From an uncultured Litoreibacter sp. (GTDB lineage Bacteria > Pseudomonadota > Alphaproteobacteria > Rhodobacterales > Rhodobacteraceae), in contig CANLOU010000005.1 of assembly GCA_947492995.1 (NCBI GenBank), positions 41,744-105,743 of the forward strand: a stretch of 64,000 nucleotides of DNA, read 5' to 3'. Below the pieces are notes generated by a model. That model did not search any database. It had not been told where the DNA came from and saw nothing but the letters and a program-made list of their open reading frames with translations. Both the position numbers and the translations under genes were made by a program. Below are positions 25,017 through 33,596 of this stretch, piece after piece. Numbering within the stretch: position 1 is the stretch's first letter; every line of letters starts with the position of its first letter.

Positions 25017-26410
25017 TTGATCTGCTCCCAAACCTCTTGGACCACCGTGTGAACGGCCATCACGTCTACCCTTGTGGTGTCAAACTGGCCCACCTGAACC
25101 CTGATAATTTTGCGGCCGCCAAACGCGCCTTGGGTCAGGTACACCCGCCCGTCATCGTTTATTGCGTCTACCAGCCGTTGTTGCGTGGCGTCGTCGCCCG
25201 GACAGCGGAAGGAAAACAGGCTCAGGATCGGCTCGGTCACAATCTCAAATCCGTCCAACCCTCTGATGGCGTCGCACAGCTCGCCCGCCCAGTTGACATG
25301 GTTGCGAATGCGCAGCTGCAACCCTTCCAGCCCGTAGGACCGGATCAAGAACCACAGCTTCAAAGCGCGGAACCGGCGGCCAAGAGGAATGGTCCATTCC
25401 GAGTAATTGGTCACCGCGTCGCCGCTGGTTTTCAGGTATTCCGGCTCGATCTTGAGCGTGTTCAGCTGCGGGGTGGCGTCGCGCAGAAACTGCACGGAGC
25501 AATCAAACTGCGCGCCCATCCACTTATGCGGGTTGAACACGATGCTGTCGAAGCCGTCCACGTCTTGCCAAAAGGCCGCGTGATATTCGGGGCAGATCAT
25601 CGCCGACCCCGCCCATGCAGCGTCAAGATGGGTATAAACATCATGCGCCTTCGCAACCTCCAGCACTGGCCCCAAATCGTCGGACGCGCCAACGCCGGTG
25701 CCGCCAGTGATCGCGATGACCCCGGCAGGCGTGTGGCCCGCCGCAATGTCGTTGCGTATCGCGATGTCCAACGCGGTTGCGTCCATCCCATGCAGCGGGC
25801 CTGTGCCCGGGATTTTGACCAGATTGTCTTGCCCAATCCCCGCGACCCAACACGCACGGTCAATGGAAGAATGCACCTGATCGGAACAATAGATGCGCAA
25901 ATGCCCTTTGCCGGCCAGCCCCTCGCGATTGCCCGTGTAGCCCGTTGCGCGTTCGCGCATCGTCAGCACCGCCGACAAGGTCGCCGAGGATGCGCTGTCT
26001 TGAATAACACCGGTGAAGCCCTCCGCCAGTCCAAGCGCCTGACGCAGCCAGTCAACCATAACGCCTTCGACCTCTGTCGCGGCGGGGGAGGTCTGCCACA
26101 GCATGCATTGCGCGGCGACCGTGTTGACCAGCTGTTCGGCCAGCATCGACGGCGGGGCCGCGTTGGCAGGGAAATAGGCGAAGAACCGGGGATGCTGCCA
26201 ATGGGTCATGCCCGGCATCACGATGGCCTCGAAATCCGCCATGATGGCGGCCATGTCCTCGCCCTCCATAGGGGGGGCGCTGGCCAGCTGAGCGGCGATC
26301 TTTCCTGGCGTGGTGTTGGGTCGCACGGGGCGGTCACGCAATGTCTTGTGATATTGCGCGCCCCAATCGGCGATTTCTTTGCTCCAGCCTGCGAACTCGT
26401 CCCAATTCAT
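25013..26410 (-). CDS. PLP-dependent aromatic L-amino acid decarboxylase embedded in the hpa operon
   Basis: The 465-residue protein is a group II PLP decarboxylase of the aromatic amino acid type. It has the ring-stacking His180 (CSDQVHSSID), Asp263 (THLDAAWAG) and the PLP-binding Lys296 (NPHKWMGAQ). The catalytic loop reads NYSEWTIPLGRRFR, keeping Tyr336 at the position that separates true decarboxylases from aldehyde synthases (which have Phe). Expected reaction: L-DOPA, tyrosine or a related amino acid to the amine plus CO2. Its start overlaps hpaD by 4 bp and its stop overlaps hpaG by 4 bp, so it is a full member of the homoprotocatechuate operon, which is not its usual place. Confidence 0.9.
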   Translation of the reverse strand: MNWDEFAGWSKEIADWGAQYHKTLRDRPVRPNTTPGKIAAQLASAPPMEGEDMAAIMADFEAIVMPGMTHWQHPRFFAYFPANAAPPSMLAEQLVNTVAAQCMLWQTSPAATEVEGVMVDWLRQALGLAEGFTGVIQDSASSATLSAVLTMRERATGYTGNREGLAGKGHLRIYCSDQVHSSIDRACWVAGIGQDNLVKIPGTGPLHGMDATALDIAIRNDIAAGHTPAGVIAITGGTGVGASDDLGPVLEVAKAHDVYTHLDAAWAGSAMICPEYHAAFWQDVDGFDSIVFNPHKWMGAQFDCSVQFLRDATPQLNTLKIEPEYLKTSGDAVTNYSEWTIPLGRRFRALKLWFLIRSYGLEGLQLRIRNHVNWAGELCDAIRGLDGFEIVTEPILSLFSFRCPGDDATQQRLVDAINDDGRVYLTQGAFGGRKIIRVQVGQFDTTRVDVMAVHTVVQEVWEQIK

Positions 26411-27390
26411 GGCGCGATGATCGGGCTGGCTTGAATTTGCGAGTCCTGCGTGTCCACGCCCACGAAGGTGGTGCCATGCTTGAACCAGCTTTCAGGCGCC
26501 GCCGCCCCCCACAAGGTTTGACGCTGCGGGTCCTTCAGGTCCCACTTGATGGGCTCAAGGTCAGGGTCCACCGTCTGATAGTCAGAACAATAGATTTCGA
26601 TCCGATGCCCGTCGGGATCCAGAATATAAAGGAAAAACGCGTTCGAGATGCCATGGCGCCCCGGCCCGCGCTCAATGTTGCCGACATAGCCCGTGGTCGC
26701 CATCAGATCGAGCAGGTCGATGATGTTAAGCGGCGTCGGCACCCAGAACGCCACGTGATGCATACGCGGCCCGGTGCCGTTAGTGAAGGCCATGTCATGC
26801 ACGCCGCCTTTGCGGTGCATCCAGGCCGCCCACAGCTTCTTGCTGTCCGCGTCCTCGGTATATTCGGTCACGCGGAACCCGAAATCGGAATAAAACGCCA
26901 CCGACGCGTCAACGTCATGGCTGAAGCAGTTGAAATGGTCGATGCGCAGCGGTTTGACCCCGCGATACAACGCGTATTTCTGGTGGATCGGCTCCAGCCG
27001 GTCCATCTGGTGATAGAATTCCAGCGGAATGCCCATATTGTCGGAGGTCAGCAAAGTGCGGCCCTGATAGGGGCGCTCGACCCATGCGGTGGGTCGGCCC
27101 TTGCGTTGGAAATAGGCCTCGGCGCGGTCAATGTCGGCGTCGTCAAAGGTCTTGAACCCCATCACCTCGACGGTGCCGGGCTGGTCGGATTTTTGCAAAA
27201 TGATGCAGTGGTGCCCGCGTTCTTCCATGGCCCGCAGGTAGACATGCGTGTCGTTCTCGTCGGTGATCTGCAGCCCAAGAATATCGGTATAAAACGTCTT
27301 GCTGGCGGCTAGGTCTTTGACGTTCATGCAGACATGGCTCAACCGGATCGTGTTGAAGTCGGGGTACAGGTTGGGGGCGGGAACTGGCAT
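26407..27390 (-). CDS. hpaD: 3,4-dihydroxyphenylacetate 2,3-dioxygenase, type I extradiol (VOC fold)
   Basis: This 327-residue enzyme cleaves the ring of homoprotocatechuate next to the hydroxyl groups using Fe(II) or Mn(II), giving 5-carboxymethyl-2-hydroxymuconate semialdehyde. It has two VOC modules (about residues 13-130 and 148-272). The likely metal ligands are His152 (IDHFN), His211 (RMHHVAFWV) and Glu265 (HRIEIYC), with the same spacing as the 2-His-1-carboxylate triad of the Brevibacterium/Arthrobacter enzymes. It belongs to the type I family, unlike the unrelated E. coli HpaD. It lies 1 bp after hpaE and overlaps the decarboxylase gene by 4 bp. Confidence 0.92.
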   Translation of the reverse strand: MPVPAPNLYPDFNTIRLSHVCMNVKDLAASKTFYTDILGLQITDENDTHVYLRAMEERGHHCIILQKSDQPGTVEVMGFKTFDDADIDRAEAYFQRKGRPTAWVERPYQGRTLLTSDNMGIPLEFYHQMDRLEPIHQKYALYRGVKPLRIDHFNCFSHDVDASVAFYSDFGFRVTEYTEDADSKKLWAAWMHRKGGVHDMAFTNGTGPRMHHVAFWVPTPLNIIDLLDLMATTGYVGNIERGPGRHGISNAFFLYILDPDGHRIEIYCSDYQTVDPDLEPIKWDLKDPQRQTLWGAAAPESWFKHGTTFVGVDTQDSQIQASPIIAP

Positions 27391-27391
27391 C

Positions 27392-28903
27392 CTACAACGC
27401 TCCTAACTTGGTGATTTTGTGCTGGCCGGTGGCAAAGCCTATATGCTTCTGCTCCATATAAAACTCGAACGACCAATCGCCACCGTCACGCCCGATGCCA
27501 GAGGCTTTGATCCCGCCAAACGGCGTCGGCAGGTGGCGCACATTCTCTGAATTGACCCAGATCATGCCCGCCTCAAGACGGTCGGTGAACCGCAAGGCCC
27601 GCGTCAGATCGTTGGTCCAGACATAACCCGTCAGGCCGTAGTCCGTGTCATTTGCCAGCTCCAGCGCCTCCTCCTCGGTACGAAATGGGATCGACGTCAG
27701 AACCGGGCCAAAAATTTCTTCTTGCGCGATGCGCATCTGGTTGTTGGCACCGGTGAACAGGGTTGGCCGCACAAAATAGCCCTCGTCCCCAACCGCCTCG
27801 CCACCCGCGGCGACGGTCGCGCCGTCTTTGCGCGCAATGTCGAAATAGCTGGTGACCTTATCGAAATGTTCCTCGCTCACCAAGGGGCCAATCTCAGTGG
27901 CCGGGTCCAGCGGGTGGCCGACATTGATCTTGTTGACCCGCTCCACCAGCTTGGCCTCAAACTCCTCCCGGATGGTGTCTTGCACCAGCAGGCGGGACGA
28001 GGATGTACACCGCTCACCGTTGATCGAGTAGATCATGAAAATGACCGCATCCAGCGCGCGGTCAAGATCGGCGTCGTCAAAGACGATCACCGGATTCTTG
28101 CCGCCCAATTCAAGATGGTTGCGCTTCAGCGTGTCCGCGCCCTGCTTGGTGATAAGCGAGCCGGTGCGGCTTTCGCCCACAAAGGCGATGGCCTTGATTT
28201 TGGGGTGCTCGCACAGCGCTTTACCCGCCCCTTCGCCAAACCCGTTGACGGTGTTCAGAACGCCCGGCGGCAGGCCCGCTTCCTCGGCTATTTCAACCAG
28301 CAGACGCGCGGTCAATGGCGAGGCCTCGGCAGGTTTGTGAACCACGGTGCAGCCCGCGGCCAGCGCAGGGGCGATCTTCCAGGTCGACAGCATGAAGGGC
28401 GTGTTCCACGGCGTGATGACGCCAACCGGGCCAATCGGAACACGGCTGGTGACATTCATCAGCGTCGGCGATTTCAGATGCTGGCCGTCGCGGGCCTGCA
28501 CAACCTGATCGGCAAAGTAGCGGAAATTCTCTGCCCCGCGCAGGGCCGCTTTGGACATGAACTTATAGGCCTGCCCGGTGTCCCAGCATTCGCATAGCGC
28601 GATTTCTTCGGCCCGCGCCTCGATGCCCTCGGCCACCTTGATAAGGATTTTCTTGCGCTGGGTCGCAGGCATGTCGCGCCACTGCGCAAACGCCGCATGG
28701 GCCGCATTTGCGGCCGCGTCTATGTCGTCGGCCGTGCCATGTGCCACGTCGCAGATGACGCTTTTGTCCACCGGTGATGTGGTCTGGAACACTCCGCCCG
28801 CGCCCGGTTGATCCGCGCCCGCGATGCGGTTTTTGATGCCGCCGTCCTGAAACCGTTTCAGGAAGCCGTTCAATTTGGTGATGTTGTCGTCAAGCTGGCT
28901 CAT
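27392..28903 (-). CDS. hpaE: 5-carboxymethyl-2-hydroxymuconate semialdehyde dehydrogenase (HpaE)
   Basis: HpaE oxidises the ring-cleavage semialdehyde to 5-carboxymethyl-2-hydroxymuconate with NAD+. The 503-residue ALDH carries GVITPWNTPFMLSTWKIAPALAAGC (about residues 157-181), the base Glu in LELGGKNPVIVFDDADLDRA (about 265-284), and the catalytic Cys in INGERCTSSSRLLV (about 294-307). This Cys context is typical of the HpaE subfamily. It overlaps hpaF by 4 bp and precedes hpaD by 1 bp. Confidence 0.92.
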   Translation of the reverse strand: MSQLDDNITKLNGFLKRFQDGGIKNRIAGADQPGAGGVFQTTSPVDKSVICDVAHGTADDIDAAANAAHAAFAQWRDMPATQRKKILIKVAEGIEARAEEIALCECWDTGQAYKFMSKAALRGAENFRYFADQVVQARDGQHLKSPTLMNVTSRVPIGPVGVITPWNTPFMLSTWKIAPALAAGCTVVHKPAEASPLTARLLVEIAEEAGLPPGVLNTVNGFGEGAGKALCEHPKIKAIAFVGESRTGSLITKQGADTLKRNHLELGGKNPVIVFDDADLDRALDAVIFMIYSINGERCTSSSRLLVQDTIREEFEAKLVERVNKINVGHPLDPATEIGPLVSEEHFDKVTSYFDIARKDGATVAAGGEAVGDEGYFVRPTLFTGANNQMRIAQEEIFGPVLTSIPFRTEEEALELANDTDYGLTGYVWTNDLTRALRFTDRLEAGMIWVNSENVRHLPTPFGGIKASGIGRDGGDWSFEFYMEQKHIGFATGQHKITKLGAL

Positions 28904-29289
28904 GCGGGGGTCTCCAAATGGTCGCGGACATTTCCTGATTTCGGCGAAAGCTCGGCGTCAATATCGCGCATCTCGGCGGACAAAGCGATGGACCGCGTTG
29001 CCATGGCCGGCGCAACAAAGTTTTCCAGGGCCGCAAAAATGCGGGCGATCGCGTCGCGCTTTACCTCGGCGGGCCGGCCTTCGCGCAAGCGCACCGACAG
29101 ATCTATGAACCCATGCTTTGGGCTGCCATCGGCCATGGCCAGATGATCGACGCGGGTTGCGCGGACGCGGATGCCTGCGGTCGGGAACGTGTCGATTTCG
29201 GCGGCTGTGGCCCGAAGCACCTCGCACAGGGCGGCTATGTCCACGACCTCTTCAAGGTTGGCGGAATAGTCGATGTGAAAATGCGGCAT
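28900..29289 (-). CDS. hpaF: 5-carboxymethyl-2-hydroxymuconate delta-isomerase (HpaF)
   Basis: HpaF is a tautomerase-fold isomerase acting before HpaG decarboxylation. The 129-residue protein begins Met-Pro-His-Phe-His-Ile-Asp-Tyr. After Met removal, Pro1 is the catalytic base as in all CHMI enzymes, which fixes this start. It is the first gene of the operon hpaF-hpaE-hpaD-decarboxylase-hpaG-hpaH and faces hpaR across a 109-bp region with operator-like palindromes. Confidence 0.9.
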   Translation of the reverse strand: MPHFHIDYSANLEEVVDIAALCEVLRATAAEIDTFPTAGIRVRATRVDHLAMADGSPKHGFIDLSVRLREGRPAEVKRDAIARIFAALENFVAPAMATRSIALSAEMRDIDAELSPKSGNVRDHLETPA

Positions 29290-29299
29290 GCTATTTTCC

Positions 29300-29330
29300 T
29301 TAACATGTTAATTGTTGCGAAGTTAATTAA
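29300..29330. promoter_or_regulatory. Candidate HpaR operator region between hpaF and hpaR
   Basis: The perfect palindrome TTAACATGTTAA (29300-29311) starts 11 bp from the hpaF start codon. A second palindrome, TTAATTAA (29323-29330), follows, and GTTAATT is directly repeated at 29307-29313 and 29322-29328. Paired symmetric sites in the gap between a MarR-type regulator and its target operon are expected for HpaR. The match to HpaR is inferred from position and symmetry. Confidence 0.6.
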
Positions 29331-29398
29331 TGGTATGCTGAGTTGTCAAGACCCGTTTGGCGGTGCAAACGGTCAGCGCGACACAACCTGAGGCCCCT

Positions 29399-29836
29399 AT
29401 GACAAAAACGCTCCCCTCGACCAGCCGCTCGCTTCCCATTGCGCTGATCCGCGCGCGGGAAGGTGTGATGTCGCCGATCCGTGACATGCTGTCCGAGACC
29501 GACATCACCGAACAGCAATGGCGCGTGCTGCGGGTGCTGGCGGAATTTGGGCGCATGGACACCAAAACGCTTGCGGATCGCTCTTGCCTGCTGTTTCCGA
29601 GCCTGACCCGCATCGCAGCCACCCTGCGCGACAAGGGGCTGGTCACCCAGACCCGCGACGACAAGGACCGGCGGCGGCAGTTCATCAAGATCACGGCGCA
29701 GGGGCAGAAAATTATTGATGACCGGGCCGCGCAAGCGGCAGAGATCGTGGCCGGATTCAAATCCACCTTGGGGGACGAGAAATACGAAACGCTTCTGGAT
29801 CTTCTCGCCCTGCTTGACCCCAACGCGCATGACTAG
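29399..29836 (+). CDS. hpaR: HpaR, MarR-family repressor of homoprotocatechuate degradation
   Basis: The 145-residue MarR protein has the HpaR pattern: a winged helix including TEQQWRVLRVLAEFGRMDTKTLADRSCLLFPSLTRI and the wing KGLVTQTRDDKDRRRQFIKIT. HpaR represses the meta-cleavage operon until the aromatic acid binds. ATG 29399 was chosen over the upstream start 29357, because MTKT begins just before the domain and leaves the operator region free. The stop TAG shares CTAG (29833-29836) with the stop of the convergent gene. Confidence 0.9.
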   Translation: MTKTLPSTSRSLPIALIRAREGVMSPIRDMLSETDITEQQWRVLRVLAEFGRMDTKTLADRSCLLFPSLTRIAATLRDKGLVTQTRDDKDRRRQFIKITAQGQKIIDDRAAQAAEIVAGFKSTLGDEKYETLLDLLALLDPNAHD

Positions 29837-31065
29837 CGGCTCACGGTGCCGTCTGCGCACCAGCTGTCAAATATCTCCAAAGCCTTGTCCGCAAATGCCG
29901 CGTCATTGATGTGACAGGCGATCCGGTGCTGCGCGACATTGGCGGGCAAGCTGCGTTCCAACTCGGACAGAAACGCCGCCAGACCTGCGCTGTCATGTAG
30001 GTCCGCGCCCGCGCGGTCCCATTCGCCCAAACCATCCTCGGGCAGGATAACCGCAACCGGCCCCGCTGCTTTGGCCAATTGCGCGGCATGGGCATGCGCC
30101 ACCATTTTGCGTTCCTCGCCGCTCAGCACAATCGAGGTCAGCAGCCGGTTATGTTCGTGCTTCGGGTGGTCGCGCCATTTGTCCGGCATGGGCTGCCAGC
30201 CTACTACATCGACCAGATCATAGCATCCCGGCGCCACAATTTGCGGGGTGCCCCGCGCCCCCGCGCCCGTCAGCCGGTCCGCCCCAGCCGAGATGTTGGA
30301 GCCATGGATATGGTTGCCCAGCTCCTGCGTGCAGAAATCAAACACGCAGGCAAAGGCCCCCTGCCCTGCCAGGCTTTCAAACGCGCGCCCCCCCATGCCG
30401 GTGGCATGGAACACGGCCACCTCAAAGCCCCGCGCCTCCAGCGCGGGTTTCAGCGGCACCACATATTTCAGCGCCGAGGTGCCCAGCGACATCATCCCAA
30501 TCAGGGGCTTGTCGACATCCGGCATCTGCACGGCCCGCGCGGCCCCCAGCACGGCACCCGCCGCTTGGCTCAACGACGCTTTGCAGACCGAATTCAGCCC
30601 ATAAAGCCCCCCTGCCCACAGGATCATTTGCGTATCTGCCGCCAACCGTTCCGCCGGGATCAGCGGCGAGAATGAAACGGTCGAGACAATGTATTTCGGC
30701 ACGCCAAGCGGCAAAGCCGACGCCACATCCAACGCCAGATCGGTCCCCATCGTGCCGCCCAGCACGATCATCCCTTCAAAGACGCCCTGCGCATAAAGCC
30801 TTGCCGCCAGAAGGCTCGCCCCGTTTGCCATGATCTGCATCGCGGTGTTTTCGTCACCTGATGCGATGGCGGCCTTGATCGAGCTTGCGCCGGCCTCGGC
30901 CACGTCATGCTTGGAATAATCCGTCGGTGCTATGGGGTCGCCCAGGACCGAGACATCCACCGTGACAACCCGCCCCCCTTGTTGGCGGATCACATCGGCC
31001 AGAAAGCACAGCTCGTCGTCCTTGGTGTCATAGGTCCCGATCACCAGGATGGTTTTGTCCGTCAT
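29833..31065 (-). CDS. Tm-1-like ATP-binding domain protein (UPF0261)
   Basis: The 410-residue protein belongs to the UPF0261/Tm-1-like family: TILVIGTYDTKDDELCFLADVI at residues 4-25, GVFEGMIVLGGTMGTDLA near 94-111, and SLGTSALKYVVPLKPALEARGFEVAVFHATGMGG in the second Rossmann-like domain. The plant Tm-1 relative binds ATP and viral replicase; the bacterial reaction is not established. It is coupled to the aldehyde dehydrogenase by a 4-bp overlap, which selects ATG 31065 over 31077. A role in aldehyde or keto acid metabolism is plausible but unproven. Confidence 0.85.
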   Translation of the reverse strand: MTDKTILVIGTYDTKDDELCFLADVIRQQGGRVVTVDVSVLGDPIAPTDYSKHDVAEAGASSIKAAIASGDENTAMQIMANGASLLAARLYAQGVFEGMIVLGGTMGTDLALDVASALPLGVPKYIVSTVSFSPLIPAERLAADTQMILWAGGLYGLNSVCKASLSQAAGAVLGAARAVQMPDVDKPLIGMMSLGTSALKYVVPLKPALEARGFEVAVFHATGMGGRAFESLAGQGAFACVFDFCTQELGNHIHGSNISAGADRLTGAGARGTPQIVAPGCYDLVDVVGWQPMPDKWRDHPKHEHNRLLTSIVLSGEERKMVAHAHAAQLAKAAGPVAVILPEDGLGEWDRAGADLHDSAGLAAFLSELERSLPANVAQHRIACHINDAAFADKALEIFDSWCADGTVSR

Positions 31066-32546
31066 AGTTTGATCCAAGCGGTCTTGAGGTTGATGTATTT
31101 CTCGATGGCATGCAGCGACTTGTCCGACCCGTTGCCCGACTGACCAACGCCGCCCAAAGGCACGGTGCCGTCGGCCCCGCCATAGGTGTTCACATGCATC
31201 ACACCCGTGCGCACGTCGCGCACCATTCGGTGCGCGCGGCTCAGGTCAGAGGTCCAAACCGCCCCCGCCAATCCGTAGACGGTGGAATTGGCCAGATCGA
31301 CCGCCTCCGCGTCGGTCGAAAAAGGCGTCACGCCCAGGACCGGGCCAAAGACCTCCTTTTGCGCCAGCGTCGCGTCACGGGTCACGCCGGTCACAATCGT
31401 GGGTGCCATGTAATAGCCGCCGGTCTCTTGCAGAATGCGTGTGCCACCGGTCTTGAGCTGACCGCCCTCGGCAAGCGCCGTCTCGACGAAGCCAAGATTG
31501 GCGGCGAGTTGCTGTTGCGAGTTCACAGCACCGATATGAGTGTCGATCTGCAGCGGGTCGCCGACCCGCATCGCCTCCGCCGCTTTGGCAACTTCGGCGA
31601 CGAAATCGTCATGGATGGCGTCCTCGACCAGCAGGCGCGAGCCCGCCACGCAGACCTGCCCTGCATTGCGAAAGATGCCGCCTGCCGCGACTTTGGCGGC
31701 CTCCGCCAGATTGGGGGCGTCGGCAAAGACGATGTTGGGGGATTTGCCGCCAAGCTCCAGATAGACCCGCTTCATGTTGGACCGCGCCGCATAGTCCATC
31801 AGCCGCCGCCCCGTCCCCCCGGACCCGGTGAACACCAGCACGTCGATATCCATCGACAGGCCCATCACCTCGCCTACCACAGCGCCTTCGCCGGTGACCG
31901 CGTTCAAAACGCCGGGTGGCAGGCCTGCCTCCAACGCCAGATCACACATGCGCATCAGCGACAGCGACGCTGTCTCGGACGGTTTGACCACGACCGAATT
32001 GCCCATCGCCAAGGCGGGTCCCAACTTCCATGCGCCGATCATCATCGGGAAGTTCCACGGGATAATCGCGCCCACGACGCCCACCGGTTCCTTGTGGATC
32101 AGGCCAAGCACGTCCGGCGCGGTCGGGGCGATCTCTCCGTAGATTTTGTCAAGCGCCTCGGCGTAGTAGCGAATGGTCGCGGCGGCCGATCCCGGCTCCG
32201 CCTTCAAGGCCATGCTGATTTCGGTGCCGTTGTCGCGCACCCCCAACACGGCCAGATCCAAGGCATGCGCGTCAATCAGATCCGCCCATCTCATCAACAC
32301 TTTCTTGCGCGCGGCAGGCGGTTGCCCGGCCCAGCGGCGGTCCTCAAATGCGGCACGCGCGGACGCAATCGCCCGCTCCATGTCCTTGGCGGTCCCCTTG
32401 GCCGTGGTCGTCAGAACCGTCCCGTCGATAGGCGAGACAATGTCCATCACCCCCCCGTCAGAGGCAGAGACGTGCCGCCCCTCAATCAGATGAGAGAAAG
32501 CCGGGACAGGCTGCGCGCGCAGGGCGTCGATTTTGGTCTGGTCCAT
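31062..32546 (-). CDS. Aldehyde dehydrogenase
   Basis: The 494-residue protein is a complete ALDH with GAIIPWNFPMMIGAWKLGPALAMGNSVVVKPSE, VFTGSGGTGRRLM, the general base in LELGGKSPN, and the catalytic Cys in NAGQVCVAGSRLLV. It would oxidise an aldehyde to an acid with NAD(P)+. It is divergent from the iclR-aminotransferase-MBL operon across a 240-bp region with a clear IclR-type operator, so these genes are probably co-regulated. One hypothesis is oxidation of the aldehyde made by the class III aminotransferase, for example 3,4-dihydroxyphenylacetaldehyde. Confidence 0.9.
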   Translation of the reverse strand: MDQTKIDALRAQPVPAFSHLIEGRHVSASDGGVMDIVSPIDGTVLTTTAKGTAKDMERAIASARAAFEDRRWAGQPPAARKKVLMRWADLIDAHALDLAVLGVRDNGTEISMALKAEPGSAAATIRYYAEALDKIYGEIAPTAPDVLGLIHKEPVGVVGAIIPWNFPMMIGAWKLGPALAMGNSVVVKPSETASLSLMRMCDLALEAGLPPGVLNAVTGEGAVVGEVMGLSMDIDVLVFTGSGGTGRRLMDYAARSNMKRVYLELGGKSPNIVFADAPNLAEAAKVAAGGIFRNAGQVCVAGSRLLVEDAIHDDFVAEVAKAAEAMRVGDPLQIDTHIGAVNSQQQLAANLGFVETALAEGGQLKTGGTRILQETGGYYMAPTIVTGVTRDATLAQKEVFGPVLGVTPFSTDAEAVDLANSTVYGLAGAVWTSDLSRAHRMVRDVRTGVMHVNTYGGADGTVPLGGVGQSGNGSDKSLHAIEKYINLKTAWIKL

Positions 32547-32691
32547 CAGGGGTCCCTTATGTCGGTGTCGTGCAGATCATGGTCTTCTTCGCATTAAGAC
32601 GCACGGGATTCTTTGAGCATCTTTCGCAAAAGCAGCGGCGGCAACCCGTTTCAGGTGCCAAAGGCGGACATATCCTTGGGTCCAATGGCTT

Positions 32692-32717
32692 GGTTCATAT
32701 ATTGAACCTATGGTTCA
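32692..32717. promoter_or_regulatory. Probable IclR operator with three half-sites
   Basis: GGTTCA-TATAT-TGAACC (32692-32708) is a perfect inverted repeat, followed by a third half-site GGTTCA (32712-32717) 20 bp from the first. It lies between the divergent aldehyde dehydrogenase and iclR genes, the place expected for IclR control of both. The half-site spacing resembles the multi-half-site arrangement of IclR-family operators. Confidence 0.65.
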
Positions 32718-32786
32718 CAAATCTGTTGTCTTGTGAATTTCCCTATGTCACACCCGTTGCAGTCGGGATGAAACGAAAGCCGCCGC

Positions 32787-33596
32787 ATGTCCTCTGCCAC
32801 CAAAGCGCTGACCTTGCTGTCCCATTTCTCGGCCGACTGCCCCGAAATTGGGCTGTCGCATATGTGTCGCGTCGCGGGCCGCGACAAGGCGACAACCTAT
32901 CGCCACCTTCAGGCCCTTGAAGCAACGGGTTTTGTTGAACAAAATCCGCTGACCAAGCAATACCGGCTTGGCCCTGCGGTCCTGCACCTTGCCCACCTCC
33001 GGGAGGTCACCGTGCCGCGAAAGGACGCCGCCTTGGCTGCGGCCTCTACCTTGGCGGAGGCCACGGGCGAGACGGCCCATGTCTCCGTTTTGTCGGGGAC
33101 GACCGTCTACGCGTTATGCGACTGCCTGTCGCCGCGACATGGCACGCGGGCCGTTATCGACATCACCACCTTCCCGCTTCACGCGACCGCTTCCGGACTT
33201 TGCGCAATGGCCTTTGGCCATGACGCGCTGATGGAAACGGCCCTTGAAAACCTGACGGGGTTCACATCCGCCACGCCTCAGTCCAAATCGGATTTGCAGA
33301 CGCTGATCGCCAGCATCCGCGCCACCGGGTTTGCCTGCGCCGACCAAAGCTACGAGTCCGAGATACAAGGGATCGCCGCGCCGCTTTTTGACCAGACGGG
33401 GCGCTATGCCGGGGCTGTTGCGGTCGCCTGTGTCGCCTCGCGGTTCACGCGGGCCTTGGAGCAGACCATCACATCCGAATTGATAATCGCCGCCCGCGCC
33501 ATCACCCGCAGCTGGGGCGGCACCATACCCACCCCGATCGAGGCCGCTTGGGCCACACTCGACACAAACCCGCAAGAATTGGACACCACATCATGA
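32787..33596 (+). CDS. IclR-family transcriptional regulator
   Basis: The 269-residue protein has an N-terminal winged helix (about residues 1-65, with CRVAGRDKATTYRHLQALEATGFVEQN) and a C-terminal GAF-like IclR effector domain (about 70-250). The latter includes PLHATASGLCAMAF and the Cys/Tyr-bearing segment GFACADQSYESEIQGIAAPLF. It is the first gene of a three-gene operon; its stop overlaps the aminotransferase ATG. It likely also controls the divergent aldehyde dehydrogenase and Tm-1-like genes. Confidence 0.9.
   Translation: MSSATKALTLLSHFSADCPEIGLSHMCRVAGRDKATTYRHLQALEATGFVEQNPLTKQYRLGPAVLHLAHLREVTVPRKDAALAAASTLAEATGETAHVSVLSGTTVYALCDCLSPRHGTRAVIDITTFPLHATASGLCAMAFGHDALMETALENLTGFTSATPQSKSDLQTLIASIRATGFACADQSYESEIQGIAAPLFDQTGRYAGAVAVACVASRFTRALEQTITSELIIAARAITRSWGGTIPTPIEAAWATLDTNPQELDTTS

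Noticed and set aside
24848..26434. 528-codon open frame on the plus strand opposite the decarboxylase and hpaG genes
   Set aside because: It is antisense to genes with clear catalytic motifs and 4-bp operon overlaps, and its translation has no recognisable domain. Long shadows are common at this GC content; the same applies to 31110-32597, 10619-11800 and 1309-2187.
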